From: Desulfosudis oleivorans
Lineage (GTDB): Bacteria > Desulfobacterota > Desulfobacteria > Desulfobacterales > SURF-7
DNA: 64,000 nucleotides
Direction of reading: 5' to 3'
Assembly: GCA_020723305.1 (NCBI GenBank)
Contig: DYJC01000001.1
Span: 248,001-312,000 of the forward strand
The position numbers and the translations under genes were made by a program. The notes under the pieces were generated by a model. It saw only the letters and a list, made by a program, of their open reading frames with translations. It ran no database searches and had not been told where the DNA came from. Positions within the stretch are counted from its first letter, which is position 1; each line of letters begins with the position of its first letter. Positions 51,296 through 60,502 of the stretch are shown here, piece by piece.

Positions 51296-52399
51296 TTATT
51301 GAAATCGCTTCATGAATTTCCGGTCAATATAATCCTTTACAATAAAAGCAATTTTCCCATGCAAGGTAACCCACTTTTTCTGAAGCACCCCGGTTCCGCC
51401 TCCCATGTTGAATATCAGCAGATAATCTCCTCCTGGTTCAAACGATTTCAAAGGTCGGCCGGAAAGTGCTGCAAAAAGATTATGGTACAGAACCGGATTT
51501 TCCCGGACAGCATATACACCCACTTTATCAAGATAGGCTTCTTCAAAAAAAATACAATCCCCTCCCCCGAAAATTTCCGGATAGGCATTGCTTTGCAGAT
51601 ATCGATTCACCAGCAATCCGCCATCCGGTCCGACCGGAAGCCCGGATTGCCGGAATATGGGAGATGGTTTGACACCGGTTGCCAGAAAAATAAAGTCCGG
51701 CTCATACACCTCGCCGGAGGACAATACGATTTTTCCGGTCTCAACCTTCCGGACAGAACTGTTTTCATGGATTGCGATTCCTCTTTTTATCAGGGATTTC
51801 CGGGTATAAAGTCTTACCCTTTCTGAAAACCGTGGCATGAATTCCCGGCTGGAAAAAATCCGGATCTTCGGGATCTGTTCTCCCTGATACTGACCGAGCT
51901 GCCAGATATTTCCTGCGATCTCCGCAGATGCCGGCCCCCCGCCGATAATATCAATCACTGCTTGCTTTTTAGATAATAGTTCATGAATTCGTTTTTTCGC
52001 TTCCGCCAGTTTTTCAATGGGCTTGACCGTATAAATATCACCATTGTTCCGGGAAACGATATCCTGAGGCACATAGCTGCCGATATTAAACGAGATCACA
52101 TCATAGTCAACAACCGCGCCTGTTTCCAGTTCCACCTGCCTTGTATCCGGGATCACCTGCCGGATCTTGTCCAGAAGAAATATTCCTCCATTTTGTTCAA
52201 CCTGCTTCTTTATCGAAAAACGGATCTCCTCCGGCAGATAGGTACCACCCAGCATCCCGGGTCCCATACCCGAATAGTAATGGTATGGCGACGGACCGAT
52301 TACCGTAACCCGGTGTCCCTCCCGGACAAATTGTTTCATGTTGGCAAGGGTGACCATGTGTGCATGCCCGCCGCCGGCCAGAACAAGATGTTTACCCAA
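51296..52399 (-). CDS. FAD-dependent pyridine nucleotide-disulfide oxidoreductase (SelD-associated Ndh-like)
   Basis: 367 residues. FAD-binding motif at the N-terminus in the variant LVLAGGGHAHMVTLANM. YHYYSGMGPGMLGGTYLPEE is typical of the NDH-2-like family that is often fused to, or neighbours, selenide-water dikinase. NAD-binding region IGGGPASAEIAG; second FAD motif EIFGGGDCIFFEEAY. It lacks redox-active CxxC cysteines, so it is likely a quinone- or other acceptor oxidoreductase. No selD in the window. Divergent from fadD. Confidence 0.85.
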   Translation of the reverse strand: MGKHLVLAGGGHAHMVTLANMKQFVREGHRVTVIGPSPYHYYSGMGPGMLGGTYLPEEIRFSIKKQVEQNGGIFLLDKIRQVIPDTRQVELETGAVVDYDVISFNIGSYVPQDIVSRNNGDIYTVKPIEKLAEAKKRIHELLSKKQAVIDIIGGGPASAEIAGNIWQLGQYQGEQIPKIRIFSSREFMPRFSERVRLYTRKSLIKRGIAIHENSSVRKVETGKIVLSSGEVYEPDFIFLATGVKPSPIFRQSGLPVGPDGGLLVNRYLQSNAYPEIFGGGDCIFFEEAYLDKVGVYAVRENPVLYHNLFAALSGRPLKSFEPGGDYLLIFNMGGGTGVLQKKWVTLHGKIAFIVKDYIDRKFMKRFQ

Positions 52400-52616
52400 G
52401 AACCGTATCCTCTTTTTCGTCTGAAAAGTGAATCCGCAATATCCTTTCTATCACTATTTTACAGACTCTGAAAAAAACTGCAACCATCTAACCTGAATTC
52501 TTCAATTGTTTCTTGCATTTCAAATTGGTTTTACATATAGAGTAAATTCAGTTTCATATCTAAAATATATTTCGTTTTTTTCTTAATAATCCATCAAGTG
52601 CAGAAGGAGAAAACAG

Positions 52617-54386
52617 ATGAAAAAGACCGTAATGGAAGTCATGAAAAACACAGTGGACAAATTTGGCGGAAAAGTCGCATTAAAGTACAAGGTAGACCAT
52701 ACATGGGAAGAAACGACATGGAAATGGTATTATGATCAGGTGCTGGTCACCGCACGGGCATTCATGGCACTTGGACTGGAAAAAGGAAAAGCCGTAAGCA
52801 TACTGGGCAACAACTGCCCCCAATGGTTTATCAGCGATCTTGCTGCTATTTTTGCCGGAGCCGTACCCGGCGGCATATACACGACCAACACTCCGGAACA
52901 GTGTCACTACATCGCTGAACACAGTGAAGCGAACATCGCTGTTGTTGAAAACGCAGAACAGTTGAAAAAATTTAAAGAGATCCGACACCGCTTGCCTGAC
53001 CTGAAGGCCATTGTCCTGATGAATGGTTCCGACAGTGACGATCAGGTCTATTCCTGGAAAGAACTGCCCAAGCTTGCCGAAAAAGTCAAGCCGTCAGACC
53101 TCGACGCACGAATCAAAGCTCAAGACCCGGACGATTGCTGTACATTGATCTACACATCCGGCACAACCGGAAACCCTAAGGGCGTTATGATTACCCATGA
53201 CAATATTACCTGGACAGCGGATCAGGTCGTCTCAACTGTAAAGGGAAACTCAGAAGATCAGATCATCAGCTATCTTCCCCTCAGTCATATTGCAGAACAA
53301 GCTGTCAGTCTGCATGGCCCCATCAACATGGGTGCAACCACATGGTTTGCGGAAAGCCTGGATAAACTCGGTGAAAACCTGGCGGAAGTCCAGCCGACCA
53401 TCTTTGTGGGTGTACCCCGTGTGTGGGAAAAAATACAGGCCAAGATGCTGGCTGCTGGAGCCAGCAATCCCAAGCTGTTACAAAAAATCGCAGCCTGGGC
53501 CAAAAAGAAAGGGAAAATCGCCGGCTATGCCTTTCAGGAAGGCAAACCCATGCCTCCTCTCTTTAACCTGGCCCAGAAGGTGGTATATTCCAAGGTTCGC
53601 AACAAGCTCGGTCTGGATCGATGCCGGATCTTCATCTCCACGGCTGCGCCGATCAGCATGGATACGCTGGAATATTTCATGAGCCTGAATATCCCTGTTA
53701 CCGAAGTTTATGGAATGAGCGAGTGTACCGGCCCGGCAACCGTATCTCTTCCTGAGCCGTTTAAATACCGGACCGGATGGGCCGGACCGGTCATGCCGGG
53801 AGCTGAAATCTCCATTGCTGAAGATGGAGAGGTACTCATGCGGGGGCGCCATGTTTTCAAAGGTTATTTTAAAAATGAGGCCGCGACAAAAGAAACCATT
53901 GACGATAAAGGATGGCTGCATTCCGGTGATGTTGGGATTATTGATGAAAAAGGATTTCTCAAAATTACCGACCGGAAGAAAGAACTGATCATCACCGCAG
54001 GCGGCGAAAACATCCCACCGCAAGTATTGGAAGGCAAACTCAAAGCGATCCCGGTTATCAATCAGGTTGCCGTGATCGGAGACAAACAGAAGTATATGAC
54101 CGCGCTGTTCACCCTTGATCCGGAAAAAATCGTGGCAGAAGCAGCCAGAGCCGGAAGCAATGCAAAGGATACCGCATCTGCCGCAAAATGCGAAAAATTC
54201 AGAGCCTATCTGCAAAAACAGGTGGATGAAGTCAATTCAACCTTTGCCCGGGTTCAGACCATCAAGAAATTTGTCATTCTTCCGGAGGAGTTTACGGTTG
54301 AAGGGGGTGAACTCACGCCAACCATGAAAATGAAACGAAGAATCATCAACGAAAAATACGCAAAAGAGATTAAAAGTATGTACTAG
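52617..54386 (+). CDS. fadD: Long-chain acyl-CoA synthetase (AMP-forming)
   Basis: 589-residue adenylate-forming ligase. P-loop TLIYTSGTTGNPKGVMITHD, A5 motif VTEVYGMSECTGPATVSL, A7 WLHSGDVGIIDEKGFLKI, A8 DRKKELIITAGGENIPP and C-terminal Lys region (ELTPTMKMKRRI). It activates long-chain fatty acids to CoA thioesters for degradation. AGAAGGAG ribosome site 8 nt upstream. Monocistronic and followed by a bidirectional terminator. Confidence 0.94.
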   Translation: MKKTVMEVMKNTVDKFGGKVALKYKVDHTWEETTWKWYYDQVLVTARAFMALGLEKGKAVSILGNNCPQWFISDLAAIFAGAVPGGIYTTNTPEQCHYIAEHSEANIAVVENAEQLKKFKEIRHRLPDLKAIVLMNGSDSDDQVYSWKELPKLAEKVKPSDLDARIKAQDPDDCCTLIYTSGTTGNPKGVMITHDNITWTADQVVSTVKGNSEDQIISYLPLSHIAEQAVSLHGPINMGATTWFAESLDKLGENLAEVQPTIFVGVPRVWEKIQAKMLAAGASNPKLLQKIAAWAKKKGKIAGYAFQEGKPMPPLFNLAQKVVYSKVRNKLGLDRCRIFISTAAPISMDTLEYFMSLNIPVTEVYGMSECTGPATVSLPEPFKYRTGWAGPVMPGAEISIAEDGEVLMRGRHVFKGYFKNEAATKETIDDKGWLHSGDVGIIDEKGFLKITDRKKELIITAGGENIPPQVLEGKLKAIPVINQVAVIGDKQKYMTALFTLDPEKIVAEAARAGSNAKDTASAAKCEKFRAYLQKQVDEVNSTFARVQTIKKFVILPEEFTVEGGELTPTMKMKRRIINEKYAKEIKSMY

Positions 54387-54419
54387 CCGGTCTCACCGGG
54401 TTGAACAATAACTTTTAGG

Positions 54420-54472
54420 ATAACACCCGGTTGTGCCTTCATTCCCGGCCAACCGGGTGTTATATGTTTTTA
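54420..54472. terminator. Bidirectional Rho-independent terminator between fadD and the YceH-like gene
   Basis: 13-bp perfect stem TAACACCCGGTTG (54421-54433) / CAACCGGGTGTTA (54450-54462) with a 16-nt loop, a T-rich stretch on the plus side (TATGTTTTTAC), and A-rich sequence upstream giving Ts on the minus strand. It sits exactly between the two converging stops. Confidence 0.8.
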
Positions 54473-55135
54473 CTCAAACTGTTTTCGAAATTCTAAAAAA
54501 TTTGACTTCAGTTCCATCAGTTCCGCCTCAAGCTGATTCACCTTTTCTTCCAGTCGATCCATCTGCTCATGATCCGCCGCCACACCTATTTTTTCAGGAG
54601 AGGAGGATATTGGTTCCGAATCCCATTCCTCCTGTTCAACAATGCAAAATCGCTGTGCGAACCTGCATTCTTTCTGCCCGGGCATGCGCGGTTGTTTTTC
54701 CACAAACGGACCCTTTTCATGGTCAATCAGCTTCTGCAGTGTATGCTCTACCGCAGCCAGTCCATGGAACTCCACCATCCGGGTTGTCCTTGACTTCAAC
54801 TCTCCGACTGTCTGGGAACCTCTCAGGAGCAATACACAGAGAATTCCGAGTTCACTGACTGAAAAATCAGCGACCTCCTTCATATTATGTTCAAATTTTG
54901 CCGCCCGGCTCCCTTGGGTTTTCACCTGCCAGACCAAATGCTTGTCCCGGAGGCTTTGAAGGGCATTCTCCACCTCGCTTTCACTCCATATTTTTATTGG
55001 ATACCGGTTGGATTTCTGATTGCACCCGTTTACCAGTGCATTCAGGGTCAGGGGGTAATAATCCGGTGTGGTCATCTGTTTTTCGATCAGCACCCCCACG
55101 ATCCGGGCTTCCAGTTCATTGATTGAATAGTCCAT
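54470..55135 (-). CDS. YceH-family (DUF480) protein
   Basis: 221 residues, full length for the family. Tandem winged-helix DUF480: LEARIVGVLIEKQMTTPDYY, LTLNALVNGCNQKSNRYPI and LRGSQTVGELKSRTTRMVEF, then a C-terminal coiled coil (MDRLEEKVNQLEAELMELKS). Function unknown; related to DNA-binding folds. Converges on fadD. Confidence 0.9.
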   Translation of the reverse strand: MDYSINELEARIVGVLIEKQMTTPDYYPLTLNALVNGCNQKSNRYPIKIWSESEVENALQSLRDKHLVWQVKTQGSRAAKFEHNMKEVADFSVSELGILCVLLLRGSQTVGELKSRTTRMVEFHGLAAVEHTLQKLIDHEKGPFVEKQPRMPGQKECRFAQRFCIVEQEEWDSEPISSSPEKIGVAADHEQMDRLEEKVNQLEAELMELKSNFLEFRKQFE

Positions 55136-55198
55136 TCTGTCGTCCTTGTTGTTTCTTTTTGGCTTGTTTTTTTCCCGGTTACACCATTGCTTTTCTCC

Positions 55199-55226
55199 TT
55201 GACAATACCATTTCCGGGCTTAATCT
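55199..55226 (+). promoter_or_regulatory. Possible promoter of the msrAB gene
   Basis: TTGACA (55199-55204) with TAATCT 16 nt later, about 75 nt upstream of the ATG at 55299. Good -35, weak -10. Confidence 0.35.
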
Positions 55227-55298
55227 GAAAGCATAACTGTATCAAAACAACATTTCATTCTGTTTCTGAATAAAATGGAGATACAAAGGAGGCCAGCC

Positions 55299-56426
55299 AT
55301 GAAAACCCGAGTCTTCATGATCCTGTTGGTAATATTTGCAGGTATTTTCGGAATCTATCCAATCCAATCATTCACCCATGCGGAGACCAATAAAATGGAA
55401 CATAATAAAATTAAAACAAATATTGAGACAGCTACATTTGCAGGAGGCTGTTTCTGGTGTACGGAATCGGACTTTGAAAAAATAGAGGGTGTGATCAGCG
55501 TTATTTCAGGCTTTTCCGGTGGACCGGAAAAAAATCCCACCTATGAGGAGGTTTCTTCCGGGAAAACCTCCCATCTCGAATCTATACAGATTCAATATGA
55601 TGCAGATAAAATCACATACAAAGAACTGCTCGATGTATTCTGGAAACATATTGATCCAACCGATCCAGGTGGCCAGTTTGTAGACCGCGGTGCCCAATAC
55701 CGGTCTGCTGTTTTTTATCACTCTGCATCACAGCAGCAAATTGCAGAGAAATCCAGAAAAGAGCTGGACGGCTCCGGTGTATTTAATAAACCCATTGTTA
55801 CGGAAATTCTTCCGTTTACCGCTTTTTATGAGGCAGAAGAGTATCATCAGGATTATTACAAAAAAAATCCAATTCGATACAATTTATACAGATATCGCTC
55901 CGGAAGGGATCAGTTTATTAAAACCGTCTGGGAAAACAGAACAGGGAAAAAAACAGCCGATTTAAAAACCGTCGAAGCTGTCCGATCCGCCTATTCAAAA
56001 CCGGATGATGAAACGATCCGAAAATCACTCTCCCCTCTTGAATATGAGGTTACACAGCAAAACGGTACGGAACCTCCCTTTAACAACCCTTACTGGGACA
56101 ACAAAAGAGAGGGGCTCTATGTTGACATTGTTTCCGGCGAACCGCTTTTCAGTTCAAAAGACAAATATGATTCCGGAACCGGCTGGCCGAGTTTCACCCA
56201 GCCCGTTGATGACCGGAATATCGTCGAAATCCAGGATAAGTCTCTCTTTATGACCCGGACCGAAGTCAGAAGCAAACACGGGGACTCCCATCTGGGTCAT
56301 GTTTTCTCCGATGGCCCGGCCCCGACCGGACTCCGTTACTGCATCAATTCAGCAGCATTACGGTTTATTCCCAAAGAAAATCTGATGGAAAAAGGATATG
56401 GAGAGTATTCAAATGTATTGAAATAG
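55299..56426 (+). CDS. msrAB: Exported bifunctional peptide methionine sulfoxide reductase MsrA-MsrB
   Basis: 375 residues from ATG 55299 (AAAGGAGG 7 nt upstream). A signal peptide or N-terminal anchor ([20 protein letters not shown]) shows envelope location. MsrA domain at about 45-200 with nucleophile in [18 protein letters not shown] and HQDYYKKNP. MsrB domain at about 235-370 with [25 protein letters not shown] and catalytic Cys in [12 protein letters not shown]. It repairs both diastereomers of methionine sulfoxide in periplasmic proteins. The MsrB zinc-binding CxxC pairs are not seen, as in part of the family. It begins a run of oxidative-stress genes. Confidence 0.95.
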   Translation: MKTRVFMILLVIFAGIFGIYPIQSFTHAETNKMEHNKIKTNIETATFAGGCFWCTESDFEKIEGVISVISGFSGGPEKNPTYEEVSSGKTSHLESIQIQYDADKITYKELLDVFWKHIDPTDPGGQFVDRGAQYRSAVFYHSASQQQIAEKSRKELDGSGVFNKPIVTEILPFTAFYEAEEYHQDYYKKNPIRYNLYRYRSGRDQFIKTVWENRTGKKTADLKTVEAVRSAYSKPDDETIRKSLSPLEYEVTQQNGTEPPFNNPYWDNKREGLYVDIVSGEPLFSSKDKYDSGTGWPSFTQPVDDRNIVEIQDKSLFMTRTEVRSKHGDSHLGHVFSDGPAPTGLRYCINSAALRFIPKENLMEKGYGEYSNVLK

Positions 56427-56511
56427 ATGGATTATTGAAGTATAGGTAACGCTGACAATAGAAACTGAATTCCGGATATTCGAATACCAAAGGAGCTGAA
56501 AAGAAAACCAC

Positions 56512-57384
56512 ATGATTCAAATGACAACATGGTTGATGAAAATGGAACAGCTTGCCAGTGATCTCTATTTTCGCTCTGCGAAATATTTTCATGATGATGA
56601 GAAGCTGGCGGAATTTCTGAATCATATTGCAGAAGATGAGGCCTGGCATTATCATGTCATGGCAAGTGCTCTGGAACATTATCGAAACACAGACTCCACT
56701 GTACCTTCGACAAAACCCGCGATAACCATCGATCAACAGACAGATCATAAAATCAACTCTGTTTTACAGGAAATATCCGACAAACTGTCCGCCAACACTC
56801 TCACCAAAGAATTCCTGTTCGATCAGATATTGTTTGTTGAATATTCAGAGTGGAATATGATATTTCTGTATGTTGTCAACACCCTGAAAAAAATAATCCC
56901 GGAATTCAGGGTTGCTGCAACAAAAATGCAAAGCCACAAGAGATCGGTTGAGCTGTTTTTTGAAAACATACCCTATACCCGCGATGTTGTCCTGAATTTA
57001 AAAAACCTTCCTTCTGTATGGAATGAAAAAATTCTGATCATTGAAGATGAAGAGAGTGTTTCCGAACTGATCCGGGAGATCCTCTGTAAAGAAGGAAAGA
57101 TCGACGTTGCTTTCAATGGTCTGGAAGGTATTCAAAAAATCAAGGAGAATTATTACAAACTGATCATCTCGGATATCGATATGCCGATGATGGATGGTTT
57201 TTCCTGCTACTCACAGGCAGTAGAGAAATTCCCGCTGATCAATAAACGGTTCCTTTTTCTTTCCGGAAATGCATCTCCGGAGAACCGATCTTTCCTCCGT
57301 AAAAACCAACTGCCCTTTTTAACAAAACCCTTCCATATAAAGGCCATCCGGGATCATGCCTTGCAAATCCTGTTGACTCCGTAA
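56512..57384 (+). CDS. Ferritin-like domain fused to a response-regulator receiver
   Basis: 290 residues. Residues about 1-150 look like a ferritin/rubrerythrin-like four-helix fold: LMKMEQLASDLYFRSAKYFH, then LNHIAEDEAWHYHVMASALE. It carries E-x-x-H-type ligands (EDEAWHYH) and a later FVEYSEWNMIFLYVVNTLKK. Residues about 172-288 are a receiver: ILIIEDEESVSELIREIL, phospho-acceptor in KLIISDIDMPMMDGFS, Lys in PFLTKPFHIK. A di-iron sensor or oxidase module tied to a phospho-acceptor is unusual; the position between msrAB and tpx suggests peroxide or oxygen sensing. No DNA-binding domain. Confidence 0.8.
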   Translation: MIQMTTWLMKMEQLASDLYFRSAKYFHDDEKLAEFLNHIAEDEAWHYHVMASALEHYRNTDSTVPSTKPAITIDQQTDHKINSVLQEISDKLSANTLTKEFLFDQILFVEYSEWNMIFLYVVNTLKKIIPEFRVAATKMQSHKRSVELFFENIPYTRDVVLNLKNLPSVWNEKILIIEDEESVSELIREILCKEGKIDVAFNGLEGIQKIKENYYKLIISDIDMPMMDGFSCYSQAVEKFPLINKRFLFLSGNASPENRSFLRKNQLPFLTKPFHIKAIRDHALQILLTP

Positions 57385-57480
57385 AATAGCATTGGTTTTT
57401 TGCTCTTGAATACCCATATTCAACCTATTCCCCCCAAGGGGGAAATTTAAAAGTTGACATTCCAAATGCGATACCCTGCC

Positions 57481-57509
57481 TTGACAGGCCGCCCATGGAT
57501 CACTATATT
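57481..57509 (+). promoter_or_regulatory. Sigma70-like promoter of tpx
   Basis: TTGACA (57481-57486), 17-nt spacer, TATATT (57504-57509). Both boxes are near consensus. About 68 nt upstream of the tpx ATG. Confidence 0.7.
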
Positions 57510-57577
57510 CATCCATATAGAATTCCGGACAATTTGAATATTTTTCTCTATTCCCATACAATTCCAGGAGGATCAAT

Positions 57578-58180
57578 ATGGCAAAGCTGACTATTGGAGG
57601 AAAACCAGTGAACACCATCGGAGCATTGCCTGAAATCGGCAAACAGGCTCCGGATTTTTTACTGACCCGAACCGATCTGTCGGACATCTCGCTGAAAGAT
57701 GTTGCCGGGAAAAAAGCAGTGCTCAATATTTTCCCCAGCATTGATACCCCGGTCTGTTCCATGTCTGTCAGAAAATTCAATCAGGAGATCACCAAGTTCC
57801 CAGAGGCTGTTGTACTCTGCGCATCCATGGACTTACCTTTTGCCCATGCCCGCTTCTGTGAAACCGAAGGACTGAAAAATGTCATCTCAGCTTCGGAAAT
57901 GCGATCCAGAAAATTCGGTGATGAGTATGGTCTGCGCATGGTGGACGGCCCTCTTGCAGGGCTGCTCGCCAGAGCCGTTATCGTGATCGATAAAACCGGA
58001 AAAGTGATCTACTCAAAAATTGTTGAAGAGCTGAAAAACGAACCCAACTACCAGGAAGTGCTTTCCGTTCTGAAAACCGACAAAGAGAATAATCTGGATG
58101 TATGCACGAAATCCGGAACTGCCGAACATTCCAGAATGGACAATTCAGATGAACCTTGTGATGACGGCCGCTCCGGATGA
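57578..58180 (+). CDS. tpx: Thiol peroxidase (Tpx-type peroxiredoxin) with C-terminal extension
   Basis: 200 residues; typical Tpx is about 168. Core: GKQAPDFLLTRTDLSDISLK, peroxidatic Cys in SIDTPVCSMSVRKFNQE and resolving Cys in AHARFCETEGLKNVISAS. It reduces peroxides using thioredoxin. The extra 30 or so residues (DVCTKSGTAEHSRMDNSDEP, CDDGRSG) add two more cysteines, which are odd for the family. Good promoter and AGGAGG ribosome site. Followed within 25 nt by the fumarase gene. Confidence 0.94.
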   Translation: MAKLTIGGKPVNTIGALPEIGKQAPDFLLTRTDLSDISLKDVAGKKAVLNIFPSIDTPVCSMSVRKFNQEITKFPEAVVLCASMDLPFAHARFCETEGLKNVISASEMRSRKFGDEYGLRMVDGPLAGLLARAVIVIDKTGKVIYSKIVEELKNEPNYQEVLSVLKTDKENNLDVCTKSGTAEHSRMDNSDEPCDDGRSG

Positions 58181-58203
58181 GGTGCTGACATGGAGGCGCG
58201 GAT

Positions 58204-59586
58204 ATGATAAGGGAAGAGAAAGATTCACTCGGAACCATCTCTGTTCCGGGAAATGCCTACTTTGGCGCCGGCACACAAAGGGCCATTGAAAACTTTCCCA
58301 TCAGCGGCATGGGTTTGCCGAACTCCTTTATCCGTGCCCTGGCCCTGATCAAAAAATTTGCCTCGATCGCAAACCAGAACCTCGGACTGCTGGATCAAAC
58401 AATCGCCGACGCCATTAACAATGCCTCACAGGAGGTTCTGGACGGAAAGCTGGATGACCAGTTTGTGGTGGATATTTTTCAAACCGGGTCTGGTACTTCC
58501 ACGAACATGAACATGAATGAAGTGATCGCATCCAGATCCAATGAACGGATTACCGGTCAAAAAGGCGGGAAAAAACCTGTACACCCCAATGATCATGTCA
58601 ACCTCGGGCAATCCAGCAACGATGTGATCCCCAGTGCCATACACATTGCCGCCGGAATCAGCATAAAAGAAGATCTGATTCCTTCTCTTTTGGTTCTCCA
58701 GCAAGCGCTTTCCGAAAAAGCAGATGCATTTTCAGATGTTTTGAAAATCGGGAGAACACATCTCCAGGATGCTGTTCCCATGTATCTTGGTCAGGAGTTT
58801 TCCGGATATGCCCGTCAGATTGAACTTGGAATCAAAAGAATCCAGGCTGCGGGCAAAGAACTGGAAGAACTGGCACTGGGTGGGACAGCCATTGGAAACG
58901 GGATCAATACACACCCGGAATTTGCAGAAATTACAATCGGGTTGATATCCCGGCATACTGGGATTCCATTCCGGGAAGCAGCGAACCATTTTGAAGCCCA
59001 GGGCGCTAAAGACGCAATCGTCTCCGTGAGTGGTGCACTCAAAACAGTGGCCATCAGCCTGGCAAAGATTGCAAATGACATCCGCCTTCTCGCCTCCGGA
59101 CCCCGATGCGGCTTGGGAGAAATCACACTACCGGCCACGCAGCCGGGATCTTCGATCATGCCGGGAAAAGTCAATCCAGTCATACCGGAAGCAGTGATTC
59201 AGGTGGCAGCGCAGGTGATGGGTAATGACACCACCATCATGCTCTGCGGTCAGGGAGGATATTTTGAGCTCAACACCATGATGCCGTTGATGGCCCATGC
59301 TGTTTTATACTCCATCAGACTCCTTTCTTCCTCAGCACGGATTTTTGCAGAAAAATGTGTGAACAATCTGACCGCAAACCGGCTGATATGCGCTGCATAT
59401 GTTGAAAGGAGCCTGGCCCTTGCTACCTACCTGGTGCCGGAAATCGGTTATGACCGTTCAGCGGAAATTGCAAAAATTGCCTATGAAACAGGTAAAACCA
59501 TCAGAGAAGTGGTAGTTGAAAAACAACTTCTTCCGGAAGAAAAGATTGACTTGATTTTTCAAAAGAGCGAACCGACAGGTGAATAA
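58204..59586 (+). CDS. fumC: Class II fumarate hydratase (fumarase/aspartase family)
   Basis: 460 residues, usual size for the family. Signature GSSIMPGKVNPVIPEAV is present. Other landmarks are TGSGTSTNMNMNEVIASRSN, HPNDHVNLGQSSNDVIPSAI and GRTHLQDAVPM with the catalytic His. It interconverts fumarate and malate; the GKVNPVIPE variant also occurs in aspartate ammonia-lyases, so that activity cannot be excluded. Overlaps the epimerase gene by a few nt and lies just after tpx in the same run. Confidence 0.9.
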   Translation: MIREEKDSLGTISVPGNAYFGAGTQRAIENFPISGMGLPNSFIRALALIKKFASIANQNLGLLDQTIADAINNASQEVLDGKLDDQFVVDIFQTGSGTSTNMNMNEVIASRSNERITGQKGGKKPVHPNDHVNLGQSSNDVIPSAIHIAAGISIKEDLIPSLLVLQQALSEKADAFSDVLKIGRTHLQDAVPMYLGQEFSGYARQIELGIKRIQAAGKELEELALGGTAIGNGINTHPEFAEITIGLISRHTGIPFREAANHFEAQGAKDAIVSVSGALKTVAISLAKIANDIRLLASGPRCGLGEITLPATQPGSSIMPGKVNPVIPEAVIQVAAQVMGNDTTIMLCGQGGYFELNTMMPLMAHAVLYSIRLLSSSARIFAEKCVNNLTANRLICAAYVERSLALATYLVPEIGYDRSAEIAKIAYETGKTIREVVVEKQLLPEEKIDLIFQKSEPTGE

Positions 59587-60496
59587 AATGAAATCGACCA
59601 GCCGGAAAATATTCATTACCGGTGGAACGGGATTTGTAGGTGTAAATCTGTCCCGATACCTTCTGGAAAAAAATCAACAGGTCATCGTGACCGGAATGTC
59701 GAAGGGCCATCCACTTTCCGGTCAGCCCAACTTTCAATATGTTTCAGCAGACACCTCACAAAAGGGGAAATGGCAGGATCTGATCCCGGAAGCAGATGTC
59801 ATCATCAATCTGGCTGGACGAAATATTTTTCATTTCTGGACACAGGCGTATAAAAACCAGATATATGAAAGCCGGATACACACAACAAGGAATCTGGTGG
59901 ATGCCCTGCCGAACGAGACGGATATTCTGTTTCTCAGCGCATCTGCCGCAGGATATTACGGCAGCCAGGCAGATCAACTCCTGACCGAAGAGAGGGAACC
60001 TGGCAAAGATTTCCTTGCGAAAGTTTGCGTTGACTGGGAGAAGGAAGCATTTGAAGCGCAACAAAAAGGAGCAAGGGTCGTTTCCATGAGATTCGGCGTT
60101 GTGATGGGAAAGGATGGCGGAGCCCTGAAAAAAATGATCCCTGCCTATAAACTGTTTGCCGGAGGCCCGCTTGGCAACGGCAGGCAATGGTTTCCCTGGA
60201 TTCATATTCAGGATCTGATGGCAGCTGTTTCCTTTATCATTGAAAAATCGGAAATCAACGGCCCAGTCAATTTTACAGCGCCAGGCACGATACAAAACCA
60301 CACCTTCTCAAAAGCACTGGGACGTGCCTTGAAAAAACCCTCTTTTTTCAAAACTCCGGGTTTCATGATCAGACTGCTGATGGGAGAACTGGGTGAAGCA
60401 TTTCTGGCCAGCCAGAGGGTCATACCCCGAAAACTTGAAAAGCACGGTTTTTCGTTTATCTATCCGGATATTGATGCTGCTTTGTCCACACTGTAA
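59579..60496 (+). CDS. TIGR01777-family NAD-dependent epimerase (SDR, YfcH-like)
   Basis: 305 residues from GTG 59579, or 302 from ATG 59588; both overlap or abut the fumarase stop. Extended SDR with KIFITGGTGFVGVNLSRYLL and DVIINLAGRNIFHFW, and the family C-terminal DUF1731-like region (GRALKKPSFFKTPGFMIRLL, ASQRVIPRKLEKHGFSF). Members are nucleotide-sugar-epimerase-like with unknown substrate. Co-transcribed with fumC and probably tpx. Confidence 0.9.
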   Translation: MNKMKSTSRKIFITGGTGFVGVNLSRYLLEKNQQVIVTGMSKGHPLSGQPNFQYVSADTSQKGKWQDLIPEADVIINLAGRNIFHFWTQAYKNQIYESRIHTTRNLVDALPNETDILFLSASAAGYYGSQADQLLTEEREPGKDFLAKVCVDWEKEAFEAQQKGARVVSMRFGVVMGKDGGALKKMIPAYKLFAGGPLGNGRQWFPWIHIQDLMAAVSFIIEKSEINGPVNFTAPGTIQNHTFSKALGRALKKPSFFKTPGFMIRLLMGELGEAFLASQRVIPRKLEKHGFSFIYPDIDAALSTL

Positions 60497-60502
60497 CAAC
60501 TT

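Noticed and set aside
57428-57445. Hairpin TTCCCCC/GGGGGAA after the ferritin-receiver gene as terminator
   Set aside because: Only a short stem and no T-run longer than three; too weak to call.
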